Shown: positions 36,801 to 46,725, counted from the first letter of the stretch. The stretch is DNA of 64,000 bases from Corynebacterium genitalium ATCC 33030 (GCF_000143825.1 NZ_CM000961.1:2191448-2255447); one strand, 5' to 3'. Notes: generated by a model from the letters alone, not told the origin. Translations and numbers: made by a program.

Positions 36801-37745
36801 CTACTGGTCGCGCAGGTGTGGGTTCTCCGACTCGAAGTCCGCGACGATCTGTTTGATGGCCTTGTAGAGCGCGGGACCGTACTTCGGGTGGTTGAGGCCG
36901 AAGTCCACGTTCGCCGGAATGTACCCACCCGGGTTGCCCAGGTCGTGGCGCTTGCCGTCGTGGACGACGACGTGAACTGGGTGGCCCTCGTTGATCATCA
37001 GCTCAATCGCGTCAGTGAGCTGCAGCTCGCCGCCCTTGCCCGGCTCAATGCGGCGCAGAGCGTCAAAGATGCCGCGGTCGAGCAGGTAGCGTCCGGTGGC
37101 GACGAAGTTGGACGGAGCCTCGGCGGGTTCTGGCTTCTCCACCATGCCCATGACGCGTTTGACGTGGGTTGCGTCGACATCAGCGCCGGCCTCAACCTCG
37201 CGGACATCGAACACGCCGTAGTTGAACACGTCTTCCGGGTCGACCTCGAAGGCGCACAGTACTGACCCGCCGAGAGCGTGGCGGACTTCAGCCATCTTTT
37301 CCATCACGCCGGTGGGCAGCACAAGGTCGTCGGGCAGCATGACGGCGACAACATCTTCGTCATCACCCAGCAGAGATTCCGCGCACCCCACAGCGTGGCC
37401 CAAGCCCAGCGGCTCTTCCTGCACGGCAGCCTCCGCCGTGATGATGTCGGATGCGCGGGCAACCTTTTGCGCCTGCTCGTCCTTGCCGCGTGCCAGCAGG
37501 GTATCGCGCAATTGATCGAATGGGCCGAAGTGCTCCATGACCTCGCCTTTGCCTGGCGCGGTCACGACTGCCAGGCGCTGTGCCCCCAACTGCGCTGCTT
37601 CTTCCGCGATGAGCTCAATGCCCGGAGTGTCCACGACCGGCAGCAGTTCCTTCGGCACCGTCTTCGTGGCGGGCAGGAACCTCGTGCCCATGCCTGCGGC
37701 GGGCACGATCACGGTTTTCACGTTGGACTTGCGCGTAGATGCCAT
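36801..37745 (-). CDS. galU: UTP-glucose-1-phosphate uridylyltransferase
   Basis: 314 aa. VIVPAAGMGTRFLPATKTVPKE is the nucleotide-binding signature. LGLGHAVGCAE, MLPDDLVLP and ELQLTDAIELM follow in order. It makes UDP-glucose, the precursor for trehalose, the arabinogalactan/lipoglycan sugars, and here also for the SqdB-type sulfolipid pathway. Start ATG 37743-37745 gives MASTRKSNVKT; a TTG 21 bp upstream is less likely. It is divergent from the folate cyclo-ligase gene. Confidence 0.95.
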   Translation of the reverse strand: MASTRKSNVKTVIVPAAGMGTRFLPATKTVPKELLPVVDTPGIELIAEEAAQLGAQRLAVVTAPGKGEVMEHFGPFDQLRDTLLARGKDEQAQKVARASDIITAEAAVQEEPLGLGHAVGCAESLLGDDEDVVAVMLPDDLVLPTGVMEKMAEVRHALGGSVLCAFEVDPEDVFNYGVFDVREVEAGADVDATHVKRVMGMVEKPEPAEAPSNFVATGRYLLDRGIFDALRRIEPGKGGELQLTDAIELMINEGHPVHVVVHDGKRHDLGNPGGYIPANVDFGLNHPKYGPALYKAIKQIVADFESENPHLRDQ

Positions 37746-37815
37746 AAGTGGTGAGTCTACCCACAATGATTCGACATTCAGCTAAAGCCTCCCGCAGGCT
37801 GTACAAAGGATAGCG

Positions 37816-38400
37816 ATGGATTCAAAGGGGCAGCTGCGTGCGGTTGCGCGTCAGCGCAGACGAGTGCGCGAAAACAAGGCGCTTATCGACGCCGCTGTGC
37901 GCGACCACCTGCTCACCCATCTCCGCAGCTGCGCCCGCGTAGCCGCATACTCCCCTATGCCTACTGAACCCGGGGGCGAGGAGCTTCCCGACGTCCTCGC
38001 GGCAACGGGATTAGAGGTCTTCTTGCCCGTCACACTCGGTGCTGGGGTGTTGGAGTGGGCACTGCATGTGCCGGGGCAGCTTGCTCGCGGGGCGCACTTC
38101 GGCATTACTGAGCCCACCGGTGAGCGTTTCCCATCGTCGATGTTGAGCAGCTGTGACGTGGTGATTGTTCCCGCGTTGGGGGTGGATCGGCGCGGGATGC
38201 GGCTCGGCCAAGGCGCGGGCTACTACGACCGAGCACTGGTGCATGCAGGTGCAGTTCCCCGGATTGCGCTGGTCTACGACGACGAGGTGCACGACGTCCT
38301 GCCCTCCGAGCCCCACGACAAGCCTGTGGACGGCGCTGTCACCCCGCAAGGGTTTTTGCGTTTCAAGGGAACCAGTCCGGGGGCTGCGACAGTCCAATAA
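37816..38400 (+). CDS. 5-formyltetrahydrofolate cyclo-ligase family protein
   Basis: 194 aa. KGQLRAVARQRRR near the N-terminus and GMRLGQGAGYYDRAL at about residue 135 are the family ATP/substrate motifs (canonical RLGxGxGYYDR). It converts 5-formyl-THF to methenyl-THF. Divergent from galU with a 70-bp gap and 3 bp before the SAF-domain gene, so it is probably the first of two or three co-transcribed genes. Confidence 0.9.
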   Translation: MDSKGQLRAVARQRRRVRENKALIDAAVRDHLLTHLRSCARVAAYSPMPTEPGGEELPDVLAATGLEVFLPVTLGAGVLEWALHVPGQLARGAHFGITEPTGERFPSSMLSSCDVVIVPALGVDRRGMRLGQGAGYYDRALVHAGAVPRIALVYDDEVHDVLPSEPHDKPVDGAVTPQGFLRFKGTSPGAATVQ

Positions 38401-38403
38401 GGC

Positions 38404-39042
38404 ATGGACTTTCTCACACTCGCTCCTGGCTACCGCCGCGCGCTTGCTTTACGACGTCTCACCGCCGCCCTGTTACTCCTCGCCGCCGCCCTCACCACCG
38501 TCACCGGCAGAGCGGCCAATGACCCGGCCGTGCTGGCATTCACCCGCGAAGTTTCTCCCGGCGAGCCACTCAGCGCCGATGACGTTGAGCTGCAAAGAAT
38601 GCCGGAGGCGATCGTGCCCGACGGCGCTTTCGACCAGGTCAGTGATGTAGAGGGGCAGATCGTGGCGTCGACGGCAAGTGCGGGCGAAGTAGTCACTCCG
38701 ACGCGGTTGCTGGGGCCCGATCTCGTCTCAGCGCTCGTGCCCGGCGACCGTGCAGATTACACGATGGTGCCCGTCAAGCTTGCTGAGCCCGACATCATTC
38801 CGATGCTCCACCACGGCGACCGAGTCTCCGTGGTGACCATTAATCACGGTGAACAGGAAGGAGCGGCCCGCACAATCGCCACAAACGGCGTAGTGGTCCT
38901 GGCCGGCGGAGCAGAAGACTCGCCCGCCGGAAGCGTTCTACTCCTTCTCCTTCACGACGAAGCGGAGGCGGTGGCGGCGGCCTCGCTGTCCTCCCCGCTC
39001 GCTGTTGTTCTCACTGGTGAACGCGTCAGGCAAGACAAATAG
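38404..39042 (+). CDS. SAF-domain membrane-anchored protein (CpaB/FlgA-like)
   Basis: 212 aa. An N-terminal basic stretch and a hydrophobic helix (about residues 15-36) form a signal anchor. REVSPGEPLSADDVELQRMPEAIVPDGAF at about 48-76 is an SAF domain as in CpaB/RcpC and FlgA. No pilus or flagellar genes are nearby, so a surface-assembly role is unsupported. It follows the cyclo-ligase gene by 3 bp. A SAF-like gene is also found here in mycobacteria. Confidence 0.75.
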   Translation: MDFLTLAPGYRRALALRRLTAALLLLAAALTTVTGRAANDPAVLAFTREVSPGEPLSADDVELQRMPEAIVPDGAFDQVSDVEGQIVASTASAGEVVTPTRLLGPDLVSALVPGDRADYTMVPVKLAEPDIIPMLHHGDRVSVVTINHGEQEGAARTIATNGVVVLAGGAEDSPAGSVLLLLLHDEAEAVAAASLSSPLAVVLTGERVRQDK

Positions 39043-39069
39043 TCATTTGATATGTTAACTTGTCTCACC

Positions 39070-39495
39070 GTGCTACAAGGATTCAAAGATTTCATCATGC
39101 GCGGCAACGTCATCGACCTGGCTGTCGGTGTCGTCATCGGTGCCGCGTTCACGGCGGTTGTCACTGCATTCTCTGAAAACATCATCAACCCTCTGATCAA
39201 CGCGGTCGGCGGCGCGGACTTCTCCCCCCTCGGTTTCCACGTCTTGCCGGACAACGATGCCACTTTCGTGGACTTCGGCGCGTTGATCACCGCGATCATC
39301 AACTTCCTGCTGATCGCTGCTGTGGTCTACTTCCTCATCGTTGCTCCGATGAACAAGCTGGACGCAGCGCAGAAGCGCCGCAAGGGCATTGACCCGGAGG
39401 CAGAGGACCCGACCGAGCAGGAGCTGCTCACCGAGATCCGCGACCTGCTCGCCGGCAAGAACGGCACTGCCCCGACCGACACGCCCCGCGCGTAA
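39070..39495 (+). CDS. mscL: Large-conductance mechanosensitive channel
   Basis: 141 aa from a GTG start. LQGFKDFIMRGNVIDLAVGVVIGAAF is the conserved N-terminal helix and TM1, and ALITAIINFLLIAAVVYFLIV is TM2. The charged C-terminal helix carries DPTEQELLTEIRDLL. An in-frame ATG at 39052 would add six residues, but the GTG matches the usual MscL N-terminus (MLKGFKEF-like). It opens under hypo-osmotic stress. It is convergent with the short gene at 39516-39686. Confidence 0.94.
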   Translation: MLQGFKDFIMRGNVIDLAVGVVIGAAFTAVVTAFSENIINPLINAVGGADFSPLGFHVLPDNDATFVDFGALITAIINFLLIAAVVYFLIVAPMNKLDAAQKRRKGIDPEAEDPTEQELLTEIRDLLAGKNGTAPTDTPRA

Positions 39496-39515
39496 GGCCC
39501 AAACAACTTAGAAAA

Positions 39516-39686
39516 TTAGTCCCCTCCGTAATGCGGCGGGCGCTCGTCAAGAATCGGTGGTTCTTCATCGAAATTGACGTAGCGCTCGCCGTCTCCTTTT
39601 TTCTCAGTAATCGGGGTGTCGGCGTGCCTGTCATAGTCGGTCTCAGCCCGACGAGAAGCGCGGCGGCGGGGTTTCCGTGAAGCCAT
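39516..39686 (-). CDS. Short conserved-looking hypothetical protein
   Basis: 56 aa starting MASRKPRRRASRRAETDYDRH. A strongly basic N-terminal third is followed by an acidic, proline-rich tail (FDEEPPILDERPPHYGG). No domain recognised. It fills the gap between mscL and mog on the mog strand, 22 bp after mog. AGGG lies close before the ATG, so the binding site is poor. The polar composition and absence of other genes in this gap favour a real small protein. Confidence 0.55.
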   Translation of the reverse strand: MASRKPRRRASRRAETDYDRHADTPITEKKGDGERYVNFDEEPPILDERPPHYGGD

Positions 39687-39708
39687 TGCCCTGAAAAGAC
39701 CGCGGGAA

Positions 39709-40275
39709 CTACTGGACGCTGTACTTGCGCAGCTCGCTGATGAGGTGCGCAACCAGAGGAGAGATCGTAGAAATGCCGTCCCTAATCGCCGCGCGCGAGG
39801 GGGCCAGGTTGACCACTACCGTGGACCCGGACACGCCGCAGATGCCGCGGGACGTGCATGCGTCGACCGCGCCGCAGGCCTGACCGGAAGCACGCACCGC
39901 CTGGGCAACACCGGGCACGAGCTGGTCGATGACACCGCGGGTCGCCTCCGGGGCCTTGTCGCGAGGGCCGACACCGGTGCCGCCGACCGTGACCACGAGG
40001 TCCACACCGCCTACGACAGCCGTCTCGATGACCTTGCGGATCTCGGACTTCTTAGACTTCACGTACACGACGCCGTCCACCTTGAAGCCGATCTCCTGGA
40101 GAAGTTCGAAGACGAGACGGTCAGTCCCCTCGTCGATCGCCCCACCCTGCTTGTGATCGCTCACCAGGACTGCGAGTGCACACGGCTGACTGGGGACTTC
40201 CACCTCGGCTTCCGTTGCCATCAGAAAAGCCTCGTCCGGCTCGTGGATGTCCAGCGCGTCAAGAGTGTCCGACAT
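39709..40275 (-). CDS. mog: Molybdenum cofactor biosynthesis MogA/MoaB-family protein
   Basis: 188 aa with an N-terminal extension of about 30 residues. ALAVLVSDHKQGGAIDEGTDRLV begins the MoaB/Mog fold. VDLVVTVGGTGVGPRDKAPEAT carries the conserved GGTG and Asp of the MPT-binding site, and VNLAPSRAAIRDGI is the C-terminal motif. It is the MoaB2-type gene that follows pepD/htrA in mycobacteria. No other Moco synthesis genes are in the window. Confidence 0.88.
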   Translation of the reverse strand: MSDTLDALDIHEPDEAFLMATEAEVEVPSQPCALAVLVSDHKQGGAIDEGTDRLVFELLQEIGFKVDGVVYVKSKKSEIRKVIETAVVGGVDLVVTVGGTGVGPRDKAPEATRGVIDQLVPGVAQAVRASGQACGAVDACTSRGICGVSGSTVVVNLAPSRAAIRDGISTISPLVAHLISELRKYSVQ

Positions 40276-40344
40276 GACCGTTACTCCTCGTCTTCAGTTC
40301 GTGGCAGGTGGTGTGCTACTCCGAAAAGTTTCGCATCTAGAAAT

Positions 40345-41571
40345 CTACTCCGAACTCAGAGTCACATCTACCGTTCTGGTCTCATCCGATCCAGCAGATT
40401 TGACCTCCAAGGTCACCGTCTCACCGAAGTCGTAGGAACGGGTAGCTGCCACCAGGGCATCAGAAGAATCGATCGGCCGGTCATTGACGCGGATAATCAC
40501 ATCGCCAGGCTTCAATCCAGCCTCGTCAGCAGGGCTGCCTGGCTGCACAGAGTCGATCAACGCGCCGTCGGCATTGTGGCGGATGTCCACTTGGACACCC
40601 ATCATCGGCTGACGCGCTTCGCCTTCGTTGATCAGCTGGTCCGCTACACGGCGAGCGAAGTTCGACGGGATGGCGAACCCGAGACCGATCGACCCCGACT
40701 CACCGGACGCACCCTGCGACAAGGACGCGATCACGGAGTTCATGCCGACAAGATGGCCGTTCATGTCCACCAGCGGACCGCCTGAGTTGCCCGGGTTAAT
40801 CGCAGCATCCGTCTGGATACCGTCCATCAGTGAGCTCTCGCCGCCACCCTGAGCTGCACGGACTGGTCGATTCAGTGCCGAAACAATGCCAGTGGTGACA
40901 GTCGCAGACAGCCCCAGCGGCGAACCGATCGCCACAACGGGTTGCCCCACCGCCAAGTTGTCGGAGTTGCCGAACTGGACGACCGGGAGGTCAGACACCC
41001 CCTCAATCTGAATCACAGCGATATCGGTATTGACATCCGAGGCGATGAATGAGGCGGGATGCTTGGAACCGTCGTTAAGCGTGACTTGCATCTTCGTATC
41101 CCCATCGGCTGCTTCCGCAACCACGTGGTGGTTCGTTAGCACCTTCCCGTCGGAGGAGATGATCGAACCGGATCCCTCAGCTGCGCCGGAGCGGGCTACG
41201 ACAGAAATGGACACCACGGCGGGAAGCACGGACTCGGCGACCTTTTCCACCGAACCATCCGGCGCTGGCGGCCTGTCATTGTCCACAGGTGCTTCGAGCG
41301 CGTTGTCCTGGTCGCTGGCCCCCATGCCAAGACTCTGCCCGGAGCCAGATCCGTTACCGGCGAAGTGGCTCACAGCATAGCCGGCGGCCGAACCCGCGAT
41401 GAGCGCTGTCACCAGTGACAGAGCGATTGCCCCACCGGCGCCCAAGCCTTTCTTCTGCCGCGTGTTCACAGTCACGGGCTGAGAAGAAAAAGGCTGCGCT
41501 TCCGGCTGCAGCATGGGTTGCCGGGCCGGCTGAGGGGCAAAAGCACCGTTCGGGTCATTCGTGTACGTCAT
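40345..41571 (-). CDS. htrA: HtrA/DegP-type membrane-anchored serine protease with PDZ domain (PepD-like)
   Basis: 408 aa. A proline/glutamine-rich cytoplasmic tail, one transmembrane helix (about residues 47-70), then a trypsin-like domain with catalytic His in LTNHHVVAEA, Asp in VNTDIAVIQI, and Ser in NPGNSGGPLV. The C-terminal PDZ domain contains GSPADEAGLKPGDVIIRVNDRPI. Envelope-stress protease and chaperone. It is located downstream of mprBA, as pepD is in M. tuberculosis, where MprAB controls it; the same is likely here, though no box was confirmed. Confidence 0.93.
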   Translation of the reverse strand: MTYTNDPNGAFAPQPARQPMLQPEAQPFSSQPVTVNTRQKKGLGAGGAIALSLVTALIAGSAAGYAVSHFAGNGSGSGQSLGMGASDQDNALEAPVDNDRPPAPDGSVEKVAESVLPAVVSISVVARSGAAEGSGSIISSDGKVLTNHHVVAEAADGDTKMQVTLNDGSKHPASFIASDVNTDIAVIQIEGVSDLPVVQFGNSDNLAVGQPVVAIGSPLGLSATVTTGIVSALNRPVRAAQGGGESSLMDGIQTDAAINPGNSGGPLVDMNGHLVGMNSVIASLSQGASGESGSIGLGFAIPSNFARRVADQLINEGEARQPMMGVQVDIRHNADGALIDSVQPGSPADEAGLKPGDVIIRVNDRPIDSSDALVAATRSYDFGETVTLEVKSAGSDETRTVDVTLSSE

Positions 41572-41671
41572 GATCGGGTATTGTCCTCCCGCTAGCTGTC
41601 ACTAACATCGCGATGAATCTCAGCTCATCGTAGTACTTCCTACTCGCTCACTGTGTGGTGCCGGGGTCGCT

Positions 41672-43108
41672 TTACTCCGACACCGGGCGGCCGGGAAAGA
41701 CGACGCGGATACGCGTGCCTCCGTCGTCGGACTCTTCGACGGCGATGGTGGCCCCATGACGATGCAGAACCTGCTGCGTGATCGCCAGACCAAGGCCCGA
41801 TCCCGGCATAGCGCGGGACTCTGGCGCGCGGTAGAAACGCTCGAAAACCTTGCTCCGCTCCTCCACCGGGATTCCGGGGCCGGAGTCGTCGATGATGAGC
41901 ACGGCGCTGCGCTTCGCTGCACGTAGGGACACACGGACCACCCCACCCGGCGGCGACCACTTCGCCGCGTTATCCAAGAGATTGACGGGGGCGCGGGATA
42001 GGGCGTTCGAATCAGCGTCCATCACCCACGGGTCCGCGCGGAAGCGGAACTCCACATCTGGACGGCGGCGCTTGACGCGTTCGACAGCGTCAGTGAGGAC
42101 CCCGTCCAGACGCTCCGGCTCGAACTCCTTCTGCGGAACATCCTCGCGTGCGAGATCCACCAAGTCGCCGATCAACGTCGACATCTCTTCCATCTGGGCG
42201 GTGACATCGTCTTCCAGATCGTTGAGCTCTTGCTCGGCCATCATGGTGCGCTGACCGGAGCGGTGGAGCATTGTCAGCAACTCAATATTGGTGCGCATCG
42301 ACGTCAGCGGGGTGCGCAGCTCATGGCCAGCATCGGCGACGAGCTGCGATTGGCGCACACGGGAGTCATTGAGCGAAGCCATCATCTCGTTGAGGGATTC
42401 AGCCAGGCGGCTGTATTCGTCGTCGCCTTCGACCTCAATAGGCTCAAGCTCGTTGCTATCTCGGACACGATCGACAGAACGCCGGAGACGCTCCAACGGA
42501 CGCAACGTACTGCGGGCAATCAGCGAGCCGCTGAGTGCGGCCAGCAACGTTCCTAGACCGACAATGCCCATGAGTGTGGCCCGCAACCGGTTGTCCTGGG
42601 CGAGCACTCCGCCCGTGTCGCGGGCAAGCGCAACAGTCACGCCGTCGCCGTCGCGGAGTACCGAAACCCACTCGTTGCTGAAGGTTTCCTGCGTCCAATC
42701 GGGGCCCTGCCCCTTCCGCGCGAACCTGTCTACGGGAACGGGATCACCGACAAACGGTTGATTCTCACCAGGTGACACCGCTACCCGGTAACCCGGATTG
42801 TCAGTGCGAAACTGGTCAACCAGCATACCGAGCATCTCGACATCCGTGCCCGAGGTATCAAGCACGTATTGCGTTTGGCGCATCAGCGCCACAGTACGGG
42901 CTTCCAGCTCGAGAACTTCGCCGTCCTCCATGGCCCCTGAGACGGCAACGTAGGACAGCAGGGCTGTTGCACCGACAGCGAGGGTCACAAGGACCGCCGC
43001 AAGCGTTGCAATCCTGCTGCGTAGCGACGAGGGGCGCGACAGCTCGAGTTCCCGCGACCTAACCCCCTGAATGTCTTGGGTTTCGCCGGCTACACGCCGG
43101 AGGATCAC
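41672..43108 (-). CDS. mprB: Sensor histidine kinase, MprB type
   Basis: 478 aa. Two transmembrane helices (about 33-58 and about 180-200) border an extracytoplasmic sensor domain of about 120 residues. HAMP follows ([18 protein letters not shown]). The HisKA phosphoacceptor is in [15 protein letters not shown]; the N box is [13 protein letters not shown] and the G boxes are DDSGPGIP and GSGLGLAI. Start is a GTG overlapping the mprA stop by 4 nt. It senses envelope stress in mycobacteria. Confidence 0.92.
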   Translation of the reverse strand: MILRRVAGETQDIQGVRSRELELSRPSSLRSRIATLAAVLVTLAVGATALLSYVAVSGAMEDGEVLELEARTVALMRQTQYVLDTSGTDVEMLGMLVDQFRTDNPGYRVAVSPGENQPFVGDPVPVDRFARKGQGPDWTQETFSNEWVSVLRDGDGVTVALARDTGGVLAQDNRLRATLMGIVGLGTLLAALSGSLIARSTLRPLERLRRSVDRVRDSNELEPIEVEGDDEYSRLAESLNEMMASLNDSRVRQSQLVADAGHELRTPLTSMRTNIELLTMLHRSGQRTMMAEQELNDLEDDVTAQMEEMSTLIGDLVDLAREDVPQKEFEPERLDGVLTDAVERVKRRRPDVEFRFRADPWVMDADSNALSRAPVNLLDNAAKWSPPGGVVRVSLRAAKRSAVLIIDDSGPGIPVEERSKVFERFYRAPESRAMPGSGLGLAITQQVLHRHGATIAVEESDDGGTRIRVVFPGRPVSE

Positions 43109-43803
43109 GGCGCAGACTCCCGCATCACGTACCCGACACCGCGCACGGTGTGGATGAGACGGGGCTCCCCGTCTGCCTCGGTCTTGCGGCGCAGATATCC
43201 AATGTAGACCTCAAGGGCGTTGCCGGACGAGGGGAACTCGTGGCCCCACACTTCTTCGAGAATCTTCTGCCGGGTGAGCACTTTGCGGGGGTTCCGCAAC
43301 AGCAGGTGAAGCAGGGAGAACTCCGTGCGGGTGAGCGAAATGTGGCGGTCACCGCGACGGACATCGCGAGAAGAAATGTCGAGGTGGAGATCTTCAAAGC
43401 TGAGCTCCGAGCCGCCTTCAGCATCCTGCTGAATGGCATCGGCGCGAGCGCGACGCAGCAGGGAGCGTACACGCGCCAGCAGCTCCTCCAGCGCGAATGG
43501 CTTGGGCAGGTAGTCATCCGCCCCCGCGTCCAGACCAGCCACACGGTCGGAGACGCCATCGCGGGCAGTGAGCATGAGGATCGGCCGGTCATAACCAGAC
43601 GAGCGCAATTCACGGCATACTCCCAGACCGTCGAGCTGCGGCATCATCACATCGAGAACTGTCAGGTCCGGTTGCTCTTGCTCAATGCTCGCAAGCGCCT
43701 CCTGACCGTCTTTTGCCAGTGCAACGTCGTATCCGTTGAATTGCAGGGAGCGCCGCAAAGACTCCCGGACCGCCTGCTCGTCGTCGACCACCAAGATCTT
43801 CAT
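43105..43803 (-). CDS. mprA: Response regulator, MprA type (OmpR family)
   Basis: 232 aa. The receiver domain carries acidic DDEQAVRES, phosphoacceptor Asp in [13 protein letters not shown], Thr in MLTARDG and Lys in [14 protein letters not shown]. The C-terminal winged helix ends [31 protein letters not shown]. It is the first gene of mprA-mprB and lies downstream of the L32 terminator. Likely activates htrA and other envelope genes. Confidence 0.94.
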   Translation of the reverse strand: MKILVVDDEQAVRESLRRSLQFNGYDVALAKDGQEALASIEQEQPDLTVLDVMMPQLDGLGVCRELRSSGYDRPILMLTARDGVSDRVAGLDAGADDYLPKPFALEELLARVRSLLRRARADAIQQDAEGGSELSFEDLHLDISSRDVRRGDRHISLTRTEFSLLHLLLRNPRKVLTRQKILEEVWGHEFPSSGNALEVYIGYLRRKTEADGEPRLIHTVRGVGYVMRESAP

Positions 43804-43862
43804 ATCACTATTATGACCATACCTAGCTAAAACTCATGACATTGAGGGGCCTTTAACTGTTT

Positions 43863-43900
43863 TTAGACAGAAAAAACCACCACTTTCGTGGTGGTTTTCA
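43863..43900 (-). terminator. Rho-independent terminator after rpmF
   Basis: An 11-bp perfect stem AAAACCACCAC (43873-43883) and GTGGTGGTTTT (43888-43898) with a 4-nt loop. On the minus strand it is followed by TTTTTTCTGTC. It lies 19 bp past the rpmF stop and separates the ribosomal genes from mprA. Confidence 0.85.
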
Positions 43901-43916
43901 CATGGGATTGGCAGAA

Positions 43917-44090
43917 TTAAAATTGCTCGACGTCGATCAGGCCTTGCTGTGCAGCCTTGACCAGGCGGCGCGGGATACGCACAGTCTGGCCGTCGATCTT
44001 GGTCTCAACCAGAGCGGCGTTGTCGGCCTTCCACTGGGAGCGGCGGTGGTGCGTGTTCGAACGCGACTTACGGAACTTCGGGGTTGCCAT
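43917..44090 (-). CDS. rpmF: 50S ribosomal protein L32
   Basis: 57 aa: [20 protein letters not shown], then a tail ending [15 protein letters not shown]. The four zinc-binding cysteines of the C+ form are absent, so this is the zinc-independent (C-) type. ATG at 44088-44090 follows a GGAGGAGA-type site. It is 28 bp downstream of rpmE2 on the same strand. Confidence 0.94.
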   Translation of the reverse strand: MATPKFRKSRSNTHHRRSQWKADNAALVETKIDGQTVRIPRRLVKAAQQGLIDVEQF

Positions 44091-44118
44091 GGTGTCTTCT
44101 CCTCCTTAACGGCCGTTA

Positions 44119-44391
44119 CTAGTTGTCGGACTTCTTCTTGCGGCGAGCCATACCGCCGAAACGGCGGTTGAACTTCTCAACGCGGCCAGCGGTGTCCATG
44201 ACACGCTGCGCGCCCGTCCAGAACGGGTGGGACTCGCTGGTGACATCGACGACGATGAGCGGGTACTCGTTGCCGTCCTCCCACTGGGCGGTACGGCCGG
44301 AGGTGGCAGTGGAACGTGTCAGGAACTGGTGGCCAGTACCTGCGTCCTGGAAGATCACCGGGTGGTAATCAGGGTGGATATCGTTTTTCAT
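44119..44391 (-). CDS. rpmE2: 50S ribosomal protein L31 type B
   Basis: 90 aa. [20 protein letters not shown] is the type B L31 start, with no CxxC zinc pair. [27 protein letters not shown] is the conserved C-terminal block. Type B L31 replaces the zinc form under zinc limitation in many bacteria. I saw no convincing Zur box in the 139-bp upstream gap. It is co-directional with rpmF. Confidence 0.95.
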   Translation of the reverse strand: MKNDIHPDYHPVIFQDAGTGHQFLTRSTATSGRTAQWEDGNEYPLIVVDVTSESHPFWTGAQRVMDTAGRVEKFNRRFGGMARRKKKSDN

Positions 44392-44530
44392 CTCTTCGTT
44401 TCCCTCAGGATTGATACTTCAGGTCGGTTCCACTTCTCTGCGCTGCTATCTGCGCCAGAAACGGATCGTGCCTGAGTTGGGTGCGAAATGGACTGCAGGG
44501 ATGTTACCGGCAGCACGTTGAAAAGGAAAA

Positions 44531-45826
44531 TCACGCCCCTGCCGGTTCCGGGCCCGTGGTCACCGCTACGCCCCGCTTGCGCAAAATTCGTTGATCCCGC
44601 CGCTTCGCCAGCGGCTCATAGATCCGTTTCATGACCATCTCCACCGGCCCCAGCTTGAAGTTATTCAGCCAAACGACGCTCAAGAGAACTAGTGCTACCG
44701 CGATAGCCGCGAAGATGAGCAGAACCCAGTAAGTGAAAAGTGGGCCTTGAATGCGCCGCGCAACCCCGAAGCCGAAGTCATAAAAGATGACGGATGCAAT
44801 GACGTTCTGCAGGATGTAGCACGTCAGCGCCATGCGCCCGACGGCCGCGAAGGGCTTGCCCACGCTGCCGAGCACGTTGTCTTTCCTCACGTAGAAACCA
44901 GCGACGAGCGCCAAAACCCCGAAAGCCACCATCGTTGAGGTGACGTACCGGGCGACCGGAAAACCACTGATGGTGAGGAAAATTCTCACAATCCAATCCA
45001 GCGGGAGACCGATACCGAAGCCGATTGCCATGACCTTCCCGCGCAGCCGGTGGCCGTCAGGTTGGAAGAGCCCTGCACGGTACAGGCGTGCAGCAATGAT
45101 GAACACGCCGATGCCCATGAAGAACATGATGGGCACCTCCCATCGGCCGCCGAGGAGGTCACGCGCGCGGAACTCGACCATGCCCCAGTAGCTCTCGGTG
45201 GAGTAATCCCCCATGATTTCATCAAGGCCCAACGCCTCCGGGCCCTTCTCCTTCAGCATGACGTTCAACCCGATGGCAACCATGGTGAATGCAGATACAA
45301 CGAGCGCGTGCACGCACAGCCCGGCAATCATCCACCCCTTCTGCACCTTCTCACTGCGCGCAAGAATCGGCGCGACAGCAAGAGCGGTCAGACCGTAGCC
45401 CATGAGCACGTCGAACTCGAAGATGAAGATGTAGTTCAGCAATCCCTCAAGCACGAGAACGCCGGCACGCCACATGTAGCCGCCTGGCCAGGGCATGCCG
45501 CGGCGCAACCGGCTCTGCCGTTGGATCTACACGCCGATGCCGAACATGATGGTCAATAGACCTAGGAATTTGCCGTCGGTGACCAGATACAGGAGAGAAT
45601 CAATCAGCCAGGTGTCGAATCGGACGTCGGCCCCGCTCGTTCCACGTACAAAATCCATTGCTTGTGCAGCGATGGACTTGTCCGGGAAATAGCCGGTGAG
45701 AAAATCCTCGGTCGATCCGGCGAACAACCAAATGTTTGTCAGCAGCGTCCCCAGGATCGCCAGGCCGCGGGCGATGTCGAGGGCAACGATGCGTCGATAA
45801 GCATGCCCCTGGGGTTGCGGGTTCAT
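44531..45826 (-). pseudogene. DUF418 membrane protein interrupted by one in-frame amber codon
   Basis: The full frame would encode 431 residues. The N-terminal 99 codons give MNPQPQGHAYRRIVALDIARG, a typical DUF418/YeiB start, and end in LLTIMFGIGV. A TAG at 45527-45529 follows, then the same frame continues IQRQSRLRRGMPWPGGYMWR and runs open to 44531 with the expected helices. DUF418 homologues usually have a Glu or similar residue where the stop sits (MFGIGVE.Q), so a single GAG-to-TAG change is the simplest explanation. The start overlaps the CPBP gene stop by 4 nt. Sequencing error or readthrough cannot be ruled out. Confidence 0.85.
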
Positions 45827-46725
45827 GCGCGCGACAATAGCACCGCTGCCCTGCGCGTGGCGCCGCGAAGGAGCGCACCAGCCGCGATAGTGAAAAGAAC
45901 GCCTGGGAGCACCCACATCACCCGCGGCTCGATCGGCGGAAGGGTGTAGGTAGCTATGAGGGTTCCCACGTGAAAGCCGCTGTGAATACCCGCCGCTATC
46001 CATCCATTACCCCAGCGCATCGCGCACACCGCCGCAAAGACGGCGATACCGAAAGAAGTGACCAGATAAAGCAGGTGATCCACAATCCCTTCCTGTCCCG
46101 CCTGCGACAACAAGTGCATGACCGTGAACACGACGGTCGACCACCAGAACCCTAGCCACGGGCGGCCTGGCGTGGACCGAAGTAGCCAACCGCGGAACAC
46201 TAACTCTTCTGGGATGCCCTGCAGCAAAAATGCGAAGCCGGCGAGCTCAAACACAGCGCCGATGATGACTGCGGCCGACTCAGATGGAAACTCCTCGGGC
46301 ATCTCACCGTTGGTCATCCCTAACGCAACCGCGATCAAATGCGCCAAGAGAACCAGTGCGCCCGCCGCGACGGTTCCTGCGACCAACCCCGTGACCACCT
46401 TGGCGCCGCCAAAACCAGTGGCAGCAAAAGGCCGTCGTTCCGCATAACGCATCCACGCCCAGACAGCCAGAAACGCCAGCACGCAGTTGATCGCGCTCAA
46501 CCCGAACCGCTGCAGACCAGCGACCACAGGCTGATCTGAGACGCCCGTCACCAGCATCAGCCCGAGAGGGATGAAGGTAGCACCAAGGACGATCACCACC
46601 GCGACCACGCCGCGCACAGTGATACCCCACCACGTCAGCGGCAGCCGAGGCGGGGTGGCTGGATCTGAAGGGGTGGTTAGAGAAATGAAGTCATCAGGAG
46701 GCGACGCAGCGCGGGAAGTATTCAT
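45823..46725 (-). CDS. CPBP-family intramembrane metalloprotease
   Basis: 300 aa with about eight hydrophobic helices after a 40-residue polar, Ser/Pro-rich start. The ABI/CAAX-protease motifs are present: EEXXXR in GIPEELVFRGWLL, the second His in VVFTVMHLLSQ and the third in AAGIHSGFHVG. Family members cleave prenylated or other membrane peptides; the substrate is unknown. Coupled to the downstream DUF418 gene by a 4-nt overlap. Start MNTSRAASPPDD; a longer frame adds 16 residues without a binding site. Confidence 0.86.
   Translation of the reverse strand: MNTSRAASPPDDFISLTTPSDPATPPRLPLTWWGITVRGVVAVVIVLGATFIPLGLMLVTGVSDQPVVAGLQRFGLSAINCVLAFLAVWAWMRYAERRPFAATGFGGAKVVTGLVAGTVAAGALVLLAHLIAVALGMTNGEMPEEFPSESAAVIIGAVFELAGFAFLLQGIPEELVFRGWLLRSTPGRPWLGFWWSTVVFTVMHLLSQAGQEGIVDHLLYLVTSFGIAVFAAVCAMRWGNGWIAAGIHSGFHVGTLIATYTLPPIEPRVMWVLPGVLFTIAAGALLRGATRRAAVLLSRA

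Noticed and set aside
43873-43898. Fifth palindromic element
   Set aside because: The inverted repeat is short, with a 4-nt loop and a U-run on the minus strand, and has no TGACCTGC core. It is an ordinary terminator of rpmF.
44531-46003. Two separate genes for the DUF418 region
   Set aside because: The two open frames are in the same phase and separated only by TAG plus six sense codons. Together they make one normal family member, so a single broken gene is the simpler reading.
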